Source of the DNA: Icerya purchasi
Lineage: Eukaryota; Arthropoda; Insecta; Hemiptera; Monophlebidae
DNA: 64,000 bases
Direction: 5' to 3'
Assembly (NCBI GenBank): GCA_039619475.1
Contig: CM077116.1
Location: forward strand, 36,405,183 to 36,469,182
Made by a program: the position numbers and the translations under genes
In this document: in pieces, positions 1-12,493 of the stretch
Position numbering within the stretch: position 1 is the first letter of the stretch
Layout of the letters: the number at the start of each line of letters is the position of its first letter
Notes under the pieces: generated by a model
Seen by the model: the letters and a program-made list of their open reading frames with translations, nothing else
What the model was told of the DNA's origin: nothing
The model's database searches: none

Positions 1-1261
1 CTTTTTATTGATAGACAGCCTAATACTGGTTTTATTCAATTCTGTTCCACAGGTTCTTCATTTCTTCTTCTGACTCGGCGATGAGCGTGTTTATTCTTTC
101 TTAAAATTCCTGACGAATTGAAAATAAAAAGAATCTTGATATAATCTTCTTCGATACTCAAGTTTTAACAGGTCATGGGAACTTCGATGAGTACAAGTTT
201 GAGTTAAAAAATTCACCTACGCGTCTATATAATGTAAAGCAAACGCAGTTGATAATGTTCAGCATCTGATATTTCACTACAAGCAAGTACAAAATCTTAG
301 AGATGTATACGAAATTAACATGCATCACTTACGCTTGATTTTGGCAAAATTGGAGTATACATTATTACAATTTTTCCATGATGCTACGAACAAGAAACTT
401 ACTTTCAAAGTACATAATCCATGATCAAACATCTAGTACTCTTTTTTTTTTTTTTTTTTTTTTTTTTTGTGTATGTATACACATGTTTGCGTGGAAATGT
501 GTACGCGTTATATATATTACATGTGTACTTATGTAAGCGTGTATATGTATATATATATATATAATAGGAGTTCTGAATACGTTTATTTTGTAGTAAGTTC
601 CTTATCAGCATATTGATTATTTTTAGTGTTTACAATTAGTGACTAAATTTATTCATCACTGTTGTATTTCCCGCTCGAATTAAATAAGAAATAGTAATAA
701 AAAAAAAAAAAAAAAAAAATGAAAAGAAGGGGGAAAAAGACAGATTTGTTTTAAGCTTATTTTTGTAATTTGATCATGTGAAGAAATTTGTAATTTAACT
801 TCTTCTTTTGTCGCAATATGTTGTTATGCAAAGTTTATTTTTCATTTATTACATTTGTACTTACGTAATTTTTTTTTCTCACATTTCTCCTTTTTTGTTT
901 GTATTTTTCACGGGTAAACTTGCCCCATCCGTAAAATCCGACCTAGGGAGAAACCAAAAAAAAAATTAGCGTGGTAATGAAGATGAAAAAGAACCCTTGA
1001 AACTCTGTAAATGTATAATAAAAACCTTTTGTATGCCCTTTGAGCACAAGAATATTTTTCCGTTGGATTTCGTCCAGGTTTAGGTTCTGCCGAGTCTTTT
1101 TGTGGTGTATGTGTGTATATTTACAAATCTTTCTTCAATAAACACACTATAGAGAGACCTTAAATAAGCGGAAGTAACACAATCACGCTGTTGACTGTAT
1201 ACTAACAGATTCTGTTCGAGTACAAGCTGCGACGAATGTGATTATTTCGTTAAATTTTTGC
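1..1261. other. AT-rich non-coding stretch
   Basis: I see no gene here. The stretch holds homopolymer tracts (T run near 441-468, A run near 699-718) and a short TA run near 548-562. The only open frame, on the minus strand, is built from these low-complexity tracts. It is presumably intronic or upstream sequence of the kinase gene. Confidence 0.6.
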
Positions 1262-1263
1262 TA

Positions 1264-1389
1264 CTATAGTCCGTTCAACGAAAATGTGCTGATGGAAAAA
1301 GTCGATATAAATCGATATCGTAAGTGGATAATAAATATCGATTTATATCGACTTTTTCCATCGGCACATCTTTGTTGAACGCACTATAG
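1264..1389. mobile_element. Foldback MITE with TA flanks
   Basis: The two halves are near-perfect reverse complements. The arms run about 1264-1318 and 1335-1389 around a short loop, and both ends read CTATAG. TA dinucleotides flank both ends (1262-1263 and 1390-1391), which is the target duplication of the Tc1/mariner superfamily. At 126 bp with no coding capacity it fits a non-autonomous MITE. The assignment to Tc1/mariner is an inference from the TA flanks alone. Confidence 0.65.
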
Positions 1390-1391
1390 TA

Positions 1392-1834
1392 TACTTGTGG
1401 TCGTCGACGATGACAGAAATGTATTTTCGCGGCAAAGCCGTGACTACACATTGCTGACATTTGGATATAGCGATGGACACGATTGTGAGAAATATTTTTA
1501 CGATCGAAACAATTGACAAAAAATTATCGAATGATTTTCATTCGAAATAATCATTCACCGGTTGAAAACTGCAATAATTAAACGACAAATATTTAGTTCG
1601 TTTCATTTGTAAAGTTCACTTATTCACTTTGACTTTATTGAATTTTTCAAAAACTAGAAATTGAAAATTAAGCAAAGTCAACGAACGCAAAATGAACGAT
1701 TAACTTCGAACGATCGTTTCAAATGATACGAATTAACTATTATCGAATAAAAATCGAATGAACACATTCATAACTGGAATAATACACACCGACTATGTCC
1801 TTCCGGGCGAACGGACATGAACGATCGATATATT
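1392..1834. other. Non-coding, AT-rich
   Basis: No gene or clear repeat boundary is visible between the MITE and the LINE fragment. The sequence is rich in short TTCG/CGAA words. Confidence 0.5.
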
Positions 1835-2995
1835 CCATTAAAATATTAGTCGCTCACCGCTGTTCACTTATATTTGGATGCTCTAATGTGTTCCCCCCGT
1901 CCAAATTGGACAGAATACAAAATTCCTATCTCCGTTTATGCCGCGGTGCTCTTAAATTCTCTCCTGTTTCAGCAATGCTTGCTGAATCTAATATATTTCC
2001 TTTCTCAGTTCGAATATCTTATTTAGGCTATCGTTTTCGTTCCAAACGTGTATCTTTCACTTTTTCTACATTTCTATCGCCAGAAACTGGCGTTTTGCTA
2101 TCCTTTATCTCTCGTCGTTTTAGTTATTTTTCGTCCCCTATAATCTCCAGTAATAATCTTCCTTACTTTTCCTTTAATTATTTCCATCTCTCACACCCAA
2201 AAGTATATTTTCCTGATTATTAAACAGGAATTTCACTGTACTATCAGCTTCCTCTTTCCTTCTCCTGCACTCATCTTCACTAATGGCTCTAGGCGGCCTG
2301 TCGGAGCTCTTCCTTCATTCTTCCCCATTTTTTAATTTTTCCGAATCCTTTCGTCTTCCGCCTTTCTGTCCTATTTTCACAAAAATGAATTATCCTACGT
2401 GCAATTATACATATTTCCTCGAATCGTAACTTTTCCGATTATCTTCTGACTCCATGAGAGGGGCTATCAGTTTACCTCGTCCACTTCCCTCTTCCGACTT
2501 CATCATTCTTTGTATACGATCTTTTATTCACAATCTTTCGTTTCGTCACTCTATTCACATTGATTTGCTGTTGATTCCGGGGGTCATAGGGGCATCGAGG
2601 GTAACGGAATGGCGGATGCTTCAGTTCGGCTGCTGCTCGTTCCCGCTTTTACCTCAAAAAGTATTAATTCTTTTTTTATCCTTAAGTAAAGCAACTTTAC
2701 TTCAGATTTTGGTCGGATATGCATACCCTTCCGCCTTTGCCGATAATCGTTACTTCTAGCTCTCAATTCAACCTAACCTTCTAATCCTCGATTCTCAGAG
2801 TTCCCTTCTCTTCCATGTTCTGTTATTGGCTCTATTATTCGCCTACGCTTTAATCACACTTTATTTCCCCCTCTTCCTACAACCTAATGAAGCAGTTATC
2901 TGTGATGCTAATCACATTTTCTTTGAGTGTGTTGCTCCTTCTGCTGAATGTTCTTCTCTTTATTTACTCGTTTTAAAATCAGGGCGTCTTACTAT
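1835..2995 (+). pseudogene. LINE 3' fragment, family A copy 1 (RT end, RNase H, CCHC-like tail)
   Basis: This is a 5'-truncated, frameshifted copy of an RNase H-bearing non-LTR retrotransposon (I supergroup). The first open frame (to 2223) carries the segment after the reverse transcriptase palm, with KLDRIQNSYLRLCRGAL followed by SPVSAMLAES and SYLGYRF. The middle (about 2240-2640) is a ruined RNase H. The last part (about 2826-3000) keeps the C-terminal cysteine/histidine motif CDANHIFFEC. Three further copies of the same family occur at 23.4, 47.3 and 58.6 kb, all on the same strand, and the copy at 58.6 kb is the best preserved. The coding strand is strikingly pyrimidine-rich. Stops and frameshifts show it is dead. 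Confidence 0.75.
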
Positions 2996-3388
2996 CTGTT
3001 CTAGTCGTCGCGATTAGATGCTAAAGCACTTGGCTTCGGTACGGAGGTCTCGGGTTCGATCCTGAGCAACGATAGAAATTATTACGAAAAATTAAATAAA
3101 AATACTCGCTATTTCACGCGGGGAAAGTAATATATACCATCATTTGTGCGCTATGTAGTACACGGCAGATGGATGCGGGGCTGCATTCGCATATCGATAA
3201 ATCAAACATTTACAGAGTCAATTCCGAATGTAGGCTTGCGTGTGTACACTCGCGTTGCGTATAACAATTGCTGTGAGCACTATGCCTATGTCTGTACAGC
3301 TAGAGCGGACAAATAAGTAGTCACGACGCTCGAAATCGAGCAATGCGACTGGCGAGGACTCCCTGTTGTGCTTCCTACATCCTGTTCT
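2996..3388 (+). mobile_element. tRNA-derived SINE nested in LINE copy 1
   Basis: The head (about 3009-3068) resembles a tRNA gene: a region resembling the D arm and anticodon arm, then a clear RNA polymerase III B box, GGTTCGATCC, at about 3053-3062. About 310 bp of unrelated body follows. CTGTTCT occurs at 2996-3002 and again at 3382-3388. The LINE sequence breaks at the first copy and appears to resume after the second, so I read this as a target site duplication around a SINE of about 379 bp. The A box is degenerate. A cloverleaf cannot be formed cleanly, so this is not a functional tRNA gene. Confidence 0.6.
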
Positions 3389-3464
3389 TTCCTTCTCGGT
3401 CAGTTGTTCCCCCGTCGTTGGTTCCCTTATTTCAGCTATTTCCGATCGAATTAAGTTCTAATTA

Positions 3465-3683
3465 ATATGACAAGAAAACATGCTTATTGCGTAATATTAA
3501 CTTAAACAAACAACATAAACTTTAAAACGCAATGTAATTAATTAAATTTTATAAACCGCCGACTAGTTTCGGAAATTTTTTCCATTGACCCCGCGAATAT
3601 GGAAGAAATTTCCGAAACTAGTCGGTGGTTTATAAAATTTAATTAATTATATTGCGTTTTAAAGTTTGCGTTGTTTGTTTAAG
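3465..3683. mobile_element. Foldback element flanked by 14-bp direct repeats
   Basis: A long inverted repeat spans about 3497-3687, with arms near 3497-3582 and 3601-3687. The arms end at the centre in GACTAGTTTCGGAAA and its complement, around a loop containing CCATTGACCCCGCG. The 14-bp word TTAAGTTCTAATTA stands at 3451-3464 and again at 3684-3697, consistent with a target duplication. There is no coding sequence. The superfamily is unknown; a duplication of 14 bp is long for classical DNA transposons. A diverged relative of the central part seems to lie near 13080-13140. Confidence 0.55.
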
Positions 3684-3697
3684 TTAAGTTCTAATTA

Positions 3698-4318
3698 GTT
3701 AACTCTTCTTCCTATCGTTTCTGGATAGACTGGTTGACGAGTCAAAAGAACAAAAAAAAAAAGAAGTTTTACGGATATTTTTTTTTAAAATTTGTACAAG
3801 TATTACGGCGACCCAAGCTGAACGTTCCTTATAAACGGCTACATTAAGCAATTTTCTAGCACAGAAGACACCTTTCCCTTTTCTTGGAAGATGAATTTTC
3901 TTTTTTAGCAAAAAAAAATTCACTAAACAAGTTTAACGATTTCTTAAAAATTCCGCTAAGATCGAATTAGTAAGAGTCGCTCATCTAATCATTTCCTGTT
4001 TTTCAGTTTCTAGTAGTTTTTCGATACGCAATAAATTCAGTAATCCTTATGAGACTACTGCTTTCGACGTTATCATTAAACAGAGTTTAAAAGATCTCGC
4101 CTACATCATTTCCATATTTAACGCGTTTTAGGCGCGTTATAAATCTACAAATAATACGCTTTATTTCATAGTAATACGATGACTAGACGGTTTTTTGCAG
4201 TTTACCGAGTCCTCTACGTTTCAGTCAAGGTTTGCTGAAGATAAACTGCTTACCAACATCTAGTTCAGGCTCGTTGATGAGTAATAAAGTGAACAAATTT
4301 TTTAAATTGCGGAATTTC
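3698..4318. other. Non-coding
   Basis: No coding sequence or repeat was recognised. The open frame on the minus strand at 3699-3923 is made mostly of poly-T/poly-A derived residues. Confidence 0.5.
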
Positions 4319-4540
4319 AAAATATAATAATAAGGCGAAAGCCAGGTCAAAAAAATAAACAGAATATAAATACAATAAATATTTTTAATTTTTTTTATTA
4401 TTTACATTTCTTAATGAATTCGTTGCGTATAAAAAAGTATTTATCGTTTATGGAAATATAAATAATTAAAAGTTGAAAATATTTATTATATTTATATTCT
4501 GTTTATTTTATTGATCTGGCTTTCGCCTTATTATATTTAT
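4319..4540. mobile_element. Foldback element, AAGGCGAAAGCCAG ends
   Basis: The left arm (about 4321-4385) and right arm (about 4475-4540) are reverse complements. The outer parts are AATAATAAGGCGAAAGCCAG and CTGGCTTTCGCCTTATTAT, followed inward by a shared stretch with ATAAACAGAATATAAATA. The roughly 90-bp loop is AT-rich with no open frame. This suits a non-autonomous foldback or MITE. Target duplications were not resolved because the flanks are AT-rich. Confidence 0.55.
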
Positions 4541-4614
4541 ATAATTACGGATAAAGAATTAAAATAATTAGATAATAAGAAAAAATAATTAAAAATACAA
4601 AATCAAGAAAATTT

Positions 4615-4698
4615 CACGTGACACTAGGGGGGATTCTAACCCACACCTCTTTTTCAAGTTGTACAAATAGACATCAGTTTCGCCACTACACCATAGAA
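4615..4698 (-). mobile_element. tRNA-like SINE head or tRNA pseudogene
   Basis: Read on the minus strand, the sequence contains an A-box-like TGGTGTAGTGG (near 4693) and, about 50 nt later, a degenerate B box GGTTAGAATCC (near 4629-4640). This spacing is that of a tRNA internal promoter. The B box departs from GGTTCGANTCC and no clean cloverleaf is apparent. A SINE head or tRNA pseudogene is therefore more likely than a working tRNA gene. Confidence 0.45.
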
Positions 4699-7600
4699 CA
4701 AGTACATTATAATTTGTATTTTTATAGTATATAAATGTAGTAAATGATATGTGTTTAAATTTTTATTAAATTAAAAATTGATTTCCTTAAAATTATTTTA
4801 TTGTTTTTTAATCACTTTTTGGTTTAATATACTTCAATATACTTCAATATACTTCAATATACTTAATTTTGGATTAATCAGTCTTCCGAACCACGTGCAC
4901 AAAGTAAATAAACATAATCCGGAATTTATTGTATATTTTTGTCTAAACGACTATATGTATATTATCCGTGAAATGCGGCTTCTAAAAATTTAAATTTCTC
5001 GCGTAAATCAAAAAGTTGCATTCTAATATTTTACACAGTTCATATACTCGTGATCTTCTATCGATCTGCAAAATTTCATCAAAATCGGTGACCCGCGCAG
5101 TTCGTGACCTCTCCTTATTAGACGTATCGATGTGTGAAACATATGTTTCTGTATACTATATAAATATAAATACGTTACCACTCGTTCCGAAAATGATGTA
5201 TTACGCCGACTGTTTTCCCGATAGACTGATTATTCAAATCTGGCGTGATTCGGTCATTTATTAATTCGTTTAACCTGATCAGTAATTCGCTACCCAGCCC
5301 GGGGAGAGACCAAAATGTTAATTTCATAGTGGACTATATTTTGAAAACGAATTTACGCTCTGGAAGTCCTGAAAGGATCTGTTTTTGAAAAAGTTAAAAT
5401 TTTTAAAAATGACAACGAAAACAAAACATATAACTAACGAAATAACGGAAAAACAATAAAGCCAGTGGCGATAATGTAATAATAATACTTAAAAAGCAAC
5501 CGCTAGTTACAACTCAGCGATCGAACGCTTAGTTAATAAGCCGAAGCAGTTAAATATACGTTAAAGTAATAATAATTAGTCAGTATTCCGTTGTGCAATT
5601 TGATTTGAGTTATAACATTTATAGCACGTTTTACGAATAGAATGAAAAAGTTACTCCGTTAATTTTTGCATAACTTTCGGTACAAATATAAAAAAAAAAA
5701 AAAAAATGCGAATAACAGATTCTGAATACGTTCATTTTACTATAAATCGCGAAAAAACAATTGCGTTTATTTTTAAAACGAATTAATTTAAATTTTATAT
5801 AATGGAAAAAAGAAACGAGAAAGGAAAAGAATACACTGTTCTAATTATATCATCCATTGACGTCAGCCGACCGGCACTACTGCTTGGTATAACATAAATT
5901 AACTTAGTTTTGGAAGCAATCTGATAAACAGGCGAACTTTATTAGAATCGCGGAACTTATCGCCGTTCGTACAAACTGAAATTTCATCGCCAAAAGTAAA
6001 TTAAAAAGTAAAAACAAAAAAAAACGAAAACGAAAACAAACAAAACAAAACGGTAATAATTTTCAAGATAAATAACCATGGTTGCATTTTAAATCATCGT
6101 TTCCTAACAAGCAATTTCGTGAAAACCATTCGGAACAGGGATGTATGTAAGCCGTTTTATAAAACGGGTCGATCCGAATTAATCATATAATTAAAAACTG
6201 CGTTCCAATTTAAACTGCACTAAGTGCTGTTATCGTATAAAATAAATAAATAAACTGCACATTAAAAAGAGTACATGTATATTATATACTATGCATCGTA
6301 ATATGTCCCTACTATCACACAAATTCGGCAGTCTTTAAAGAAAACTACGAGATAACCAAAGCTGCTCCTATTTTCCTTAAACGTATATTTGAAGGAACTT
6401 TAAAGAGCGGGCATTTATGTTCGCAGAACTAGACAGGATTGCTCTAGCAGTCAGATTTACTTGCTCATTGTCTGTCACTTCGGCCGCGTGAGGGAGACAC
6501 ATTAAAATTTAGCTAGAAGAGTAATTATCTTTCAGTACGTTTTATTTTTTCAGCTAGACTCGAGGAAGAACTTTTAAGAGAAATAGTGAAATGAGGATTG
6601 AACGTATAATTATTTGTTTACAGTTTCAAATTATTCCATTTTACAGTTGATTGCAGTATTTTAAATTTCTTGACCTCTGGAATTATCGATACGTGTTACA
6701 TCTAATTACTTTCCAGATACTATGACGTAGCTGCTAGGCAGTGGTGTTTCGATCGGATAGAACCTGGTTTCCTAATTCTATAAATTAATAATATCGATCA
6801 ATCCTTCTTACGCTGAATTAATGTACATAGTTGACGAGTCCATAAAAAAAAAAAAACATTCTTTGCCATGTCATTCAAACCAGTTGACGTTTTTTTTTTT
6901 TTTTTTTTTTTTATTACAATTTAAACGTGTGTATATTTTAGCGCCATTATTCAACTGTTTTTTTTTACATTATTACAAAGCAGTTTAAAATAAAAATTAG
7001 TAATAAATACTATAAATTATCGCTATGATCATAGTGACGCTGCGGTTAGGAGTCTAAAGAGTTGCATATAATAGGTATTTTTTTATTTTACTTTTTTTTG
7101 TTTTTTCCTTTTAAAATCGTAGTTTTCGAACGGGGGACGAGAAACCGTAGTGTTTAATTTAAAAGGCCGTTTATGCGATGTTACGCACATTCCGAGTTAA
7201 ATCATTGATAAAACATACATATCCGACCAAAACCCATGGAGCAACTAATACGAAATAATGTAAAAATAGTTTATAGGGAATTTAAAGAAAATAAATTAAT
7301 CAATATATACGTATAGAGTTATCTGAGCCACAGTCTTGTTTTTGAATAATACAAGTGGCAAGATGACTACAGGGAGTTCGAGATTTTACCTAGACCGTTA
7401 ACTTCAGTGAAATAAGCATCCGTCATATGTTACGTTCAAATTGCGCAACTTAAATTATCTGTTTTATTATCGAAGTTAAATTTTTGCATGAATATCTTAC
7501 CACTGTCCTGTATTATTCCGCAGGACAAAAAAATTAGGGTTTCGCGCCATCGTGTCAAATAATTGTATCAATTGCAAAATTCTATTTTCAAGATAATGAT

Positions 7601-8540
7601 CAAAGATAATAAAAAGACGTTTTATAGAAATAAGCTATTAAATATTGCCAAAATATATATGAAATGTAACTATCGCAATATTTTTTCAAAAGCAAGTCCC
7701 ACTTTAAAAGTTTCTCGACCAGCGGAATAACCAAAAATGGTCTGATAAGGTTAAAGAGTGTTTTAACAAGTATCATGTTAGAATTCATAATATTATGTAA
7801 CAAATTAACGATTAAAGAACTTTCTAGTAAACTATAAAAAAAATCACGTAAATATAGGTTAATTGATTACGTTAATATTTAAGATTAAAATGATTTTATT
7901 TTCTATTATTACAATTATATACAAAAAATATTATTGAAATCATCAATAAAATACAACCCCGTAAGAAGCCTCTATATTTTTCACGTAATTCAGTCATGGG
8001 GCAAATGAGGAACGCGCGTTGAAGTCTGTGTATATTATATAATATATCCGAGTAAATATCTGATCTTCCATAAATATACGTAAATATAAATTCATGTAAT
8101 TATGTATAATTATACGATTAAATTATCTTATAAATAATTATCAAACAATGTAATACGATTTTATTTAATTACTGTATATATGTATTATATACGTGAATGT
8201 ACGTGTATACAGTAGAGCGTTAACCATTCGCGGTTTCCTCCACATTCACGAACGAGAAAATATGTCCGGTTTTAACATTAGTTAAAATTCAGAAATGTAT
8301 ACACGCTCGCTTCAGTAAAATCTATATCGAAATTCAACGTTTATCATTTGTAAAATGCTACAAAAATACCGATTGAAAAAATTTTAATATGCTCCAACAA
8401 TTAAGCGTATAGTAAAAATTTTAATCTTTTACAATATTATAAGTGAAATTTTTAAAGATACGATAAAGCTAGAACGATTTCATCGAATTACTAGCGGCTT
8501 TCAAATGACTATCTTGCAACGGTTGTTAAGGGAAATTTTT
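4699..8540. other. Long non-coding stretch, AT-rich
   Basis: No gene was recognised. A short tandem array of a 10-bp unit (ACTTCAATAT, three full units and a part) lies near 4830-4864. Homopolymer A or T runs lie near 5690, 6848 and 6893-6911. Open frames here are short, lack family signatures and sit in AT-rich sequence. Confidence 0.5.
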
Positions 8541-8543
8541 AAA

Positions 8544-8738
8544 TGGTAGAAGATCAATCAGAAGAACCGCCAAAAACAGGTGAATCTTAAGTTGATGTGG
8601 AAGTTAAAGAGAGTTTACCTATATCGAATGATGTTAGATTTCGATCTGAATATCGAAAGATATTAAAAATTCTGATGACTGATGATACAACGGGAAAGAT
8701 GCAACTTGGCGCGAGAAAGTCTAAGAAAAGAAAATAAC
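8544..8738 (+). pseudogene. Unidentified coding-like relic
   Basis: From an ATG at 8544 the frame reads an acidic start (MVEDQSEEPPK), meets a stop after 15 codons, then continues in the same frame for about 48 more codons. It ends in a basic tail, LGARKSKKRK, before a TAA. The mix of charged residues and its higher GC content than the flanks suggest former coding sequence, perhaps part of a processed gene copy. I do not recognise the family. It could equally be chance. Confidence 0.25.
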
Positions 8739-8740
8739 CT

Positions 8741-9888
8741 TCTTTTCAAAATAGCAAGACGGGTGATTATTTTTACTACTCCAACGTTATTGTTTTAAAT
8801 TTATTTTTAGATAATTTCTTATTCATATTATAAGAAAGCTCAGCGTAATTAAATATTCTCCCGTTCTTTTTGGAAACTAATGTTCCTATAAATCTGTTAA
8901 ATAGGCCGATCTTGATTCTTATGTACAACTTATGAAAAAATATTAGCAAAAAAATTTTAAATCGTATTCCTAATGTTAAGGGTTTTTTCTTTATACATAC
9001 ATAAAATCACATATGCATATAACTGTATATACATGCATACAAATATATATATATGTATATGAAACTTTTACGAATGCGTAAATGTATATGTAAGCAAATG
9101 AATTCTAAGCTGTAAATGTAAATTTTGTAACTTGTATTCATTATTCAGTAATCATGTCATTTTACATTCTTTTAATAAACCATTGCTTGCGCACTTATTG
9201 TTATTTTCTCTTGTATAATAAAAATAATAATAATAATTTTGATTTGATTGATTTACTTATTATTATTATTATTATTATTATATATAAAAAGAAATACAAT
9301 CTGTTCCAAACTTTCACGCGTGTACTGAGAATAAAACGAATGAATAGAATATTAACAGACTAAACAACCTAGGTACCGATGAAATTTATCGATATGCAAA
9401 CGGTGTTAAATGGTACTTTCCAAATTTCAGAATGATTTTTTGTCGAATTTTTAAAAATTTTTTTTTTAGTGTAAAACTTTTGCTTTCGCCTCTTATTGTT
9501 CAACACAAGTAAGAGCCGAAAAATTCTTGACTCGGTTCTTTCATTGTAATCGGGCTTTGTTAATCTAAACTTCAAAACACGCCACTAAATACCAAATTTA
9601 AACGTAATAAATTATCAGGAAATAGCGTCAGAAATTTTATCGTAGCCACCGGCGGTATTCGCTACTCAGTTCGCGTCTCAGGTAAAAGAAATGCCAGGCT
9701 CGCACGCAAACATTTACCCGGTTAATTTACAGTTTTAGCGGGCTTGTATTGTTGTCGTCGTCGTCGTCGACCCATTACAACACAAAAACGCTTTGTGCAC
9801 GTCTTCACAACGAACGCGTCATGTTTATGTGTGCAAATATTTCACAACAGCGCCGGCAAAATAAAATTATTTCGTGTTTTGTTTACAG
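8741..9888. other. Intron or upstream sequence
   Basis: No gene is seen here. It contains a (TTA/ATT)n microsatellite near 9256-9282. The last bases, TTTGTTTACAG, form the splice acceptor of the first kinase exon in this window. Confidence 0.6.
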
Positions 9889-9952
9889 GTAATGGAGTCG
9901 AAGGAGAAAATTTTTATTGTTTCCGAATACGCGAGCAGAGGAGACGTTTTTG
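9889..9952 (+). CDS. Sik2: SIK2-type kinase, exon a (hinge region)
   Basis: This 64-nt internal exon encodes 21 residues plus one base: VMESKEKIFIVSEYASRGDVF. It matches the end of the kinase N-lobe and the hinge (VMET...YLVTEYA.GGE/DIF in SIKs). The acceptor is TTTACAG and the donor is GGTAAGC, leaving phase 1. The next exon supplies the two bases that complete a glutamate codon. SIKs are LKB1-activated serine/threonine kinases that phosphorylate CRTC coactivators and class IIa histone deacetylases. The upstream exons with the glycine loop and VAIK lysine were not found in 1-9888. That SIK2 rather than SIK3 is meant rests on the later exons. Confidence 0.85.
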
Positions 9953-12462
9953 GTAAGCTTTTTCTAAGATTTTTCGCTGCATAATTAGAGACACTTATTA
10001 CACACAGAGCAAATTGTAAACGGGATCTCCTCTCGGCAACGACGACACACAAACTTCATTAACATGATGTATTTTTAGAATGACTTTAACCGACCGTGTC
10101 TATCTATTAATGACTATGCAATTCTTACGCCGCGGTTAATAAGAAAATCCGTTCAATTTATCTTTTTTCTTTCCCAGTACGTCGGAAGGTTTTGTTTTTT
10201 TTAAATTCAGTTCGAAGCTCTGCGCGCGGGAAATCATTCCAACCTTTTAGAACTCCGATTACACATTTTCAATCGGCGCTTATTAAATCGCATCATTTTC
10301 ACATACGGTTTCCGAAGTATTAAGAGATGTAAAACTGAGTTTCTTGAAAATAAGTTTGTAATAATTACATATTAAGAAACTTCTTTTAAATTCTCCTTCT
10401 GAAATATCGGATTTCGAGAGAAGGGAAAAAAAAGTATAAATACATACACTTTTAAAGTAGATATTTTTTCGCTTCGTATAAATGTAATATTTATATGGTA
10501 ATAATAATAATAAAGCTTTGCCTTTCTTTGGCTATTTCTTTTATCTTCCACTATTTTTTCAGATCCATATCATAGATCGCCAGGTCTCTACCGACCCCAG
10601 ATTAGGAACATTCAAATAATCACGGTGGTGTGTAACTTAAAACGCGGTCTGTGTATATTATTTTCTTCAACGAACTCTCGTTCCTTGCATTACTAAGGAA
10701 ATTCTCTGATATACATATCTCACTCCCAGAATGTTTAAATTTCTTTCATCTTTCGCCGTTGCTGCCCGCGTTAAATGATTTTCCGACAGGCCTTTATATT
10801 TTCGATTTTTTTCCTTTTTTCCTTTTTTTCATCGGCTCGTTTACCATGCTTAGCGTAATAACTGCATTTCAGCAGTGTTATTCTAAGTAAATGTTTGCTG
10901 TTTATTCGAACTAGCCTCGAGCTCAATTTCTTTCTTGTTTTGCGCCATAGTTACTTCCAAACATTTGTATTATTTTGCTTGTTCATTCGTCCGTTTACGT
11001 GTATATTTTTGACGCGCTCTTCGCTCCTCTTTCCTCTGTGCATGACTTCAGTTTGGCTGACACCTTTATCTTCATCCACTATAGTACATGATGGTTTTAG
11101 GTAACTTTTAATATCGTAGTATCTGTGCAATTTTTTAAACTACCTGGTTCAGTTTGGAATTCTAATGCGCATTTTTTGAAACTGTTTACCGAGTAAGGCT
11201 GTTTTATTTTTATTCTATCTGTTCGAAACCGGAGGTGAACTTTGAAGGTTAGCTCCAAATCCAAAAAAACATTTGACTAGATATTTATCATCCGTTATTA
11301 GTAAGTATCTTTTATTTGTAACGTGTACATTACATTATCCAAAGGAAAAAAAACCGAATAATTTGGGAAAAGTGGTGCAAGTGCAAATGGGCGCACGTGT
11401 GAGATCCTGTTGTCGGTCGGTGTTAGCCAATTATCGACCGCCGCAAAAAGAAGCGTATACCTGATTCGATAAAAGCCAGCGCGGTCACGGGGTGGAAAGG
11501 AAAAAGAAGTGGCGAAAGATCTAATGAATATTTTTTAGTTTAGAGTCAGTCGCGTTTTCTCCTTCGGTTAAGATAAATTTTCATCTTCTAGTCACAGTTG
11601 CCGTTTACAATCGAAGAAGTAGTTTCTCCACTTTTAGCAAGTTGCTTGCGTTTGTCTTGCTTCTGCAATTTATCATATTGATGTAAGTTGACGTTTTTCC
11701 GACTTTATTGTCGGATACAGAAAAGTTTTTTAAATCGCGGTTAATTAAAAGCCCATAATAGTGAAAGTATCGCTCGCGTTGGTCGCGTAAGTTGAACTAA
11801 AAAATTAAAGAGTACCTTTTCCATCACCCAGATTCTGGACGTCGCAACAGCAACTGATTCCATCGTATCCTGTCGCCACCGAATTCGCCACCAGCGATAC
11901 GTACACCATTTTGTTGTTAATTTCATAATCTTGCTCCTTCCTTCTATATCGTAGTCCGATTCCGGACGTCGAGACCTGATTTTTTAATAACTACACGCCA
12001 CTGCCGTCGATCCTCTATTTTCCTCATCAGTTCAGATGTCTGCAGGCTATTTAATTTTACTATTTGATCTACATAACGATATTAATTACAACGTAATTCT
12101 TAGGCTACCCCCCATTCGAAAAAATGTCCCAAAAAAATGTCCCAGAAAAATGTCCCAATTTTATGTAACGTTTGTTATATTTTATAGGATTTTTGTTATT
12201 GTTATTTCAAAAATGTCACAATTTTATGTAATGAAATATGTAACGAAAAATGTAACGAAAAAATGTCTTAATTTTATATAACGGAAGTTAAATGTTAGAA
12301 TAGGATTTTGTGGTTATGTTATTTTTTGTGTGTGTTGATGCCAGTAAGAATTACGTTGTAAATTTTGATCACTTTATACAAAGTATAGAAGAGAAAGAGA
12401 CAGAAATGAAAGCAAGAGGGGTAAATGGGCACATCCCCTTGCGAGGTCAAAATGGCCGAGTT

Positions 12463-12493
<31 letters not shown>

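Noticed and set aside
3010..3075. Functional tRNA gene
   Set aside because: The B box is good but the A box and stems are poor, and a long SINE body with flanking duplications follows.
10651..11104. LINE family A coding segment
   Set aside because: It shares the pyrimidine bias but no protein motif or nucleotide block could be matched.
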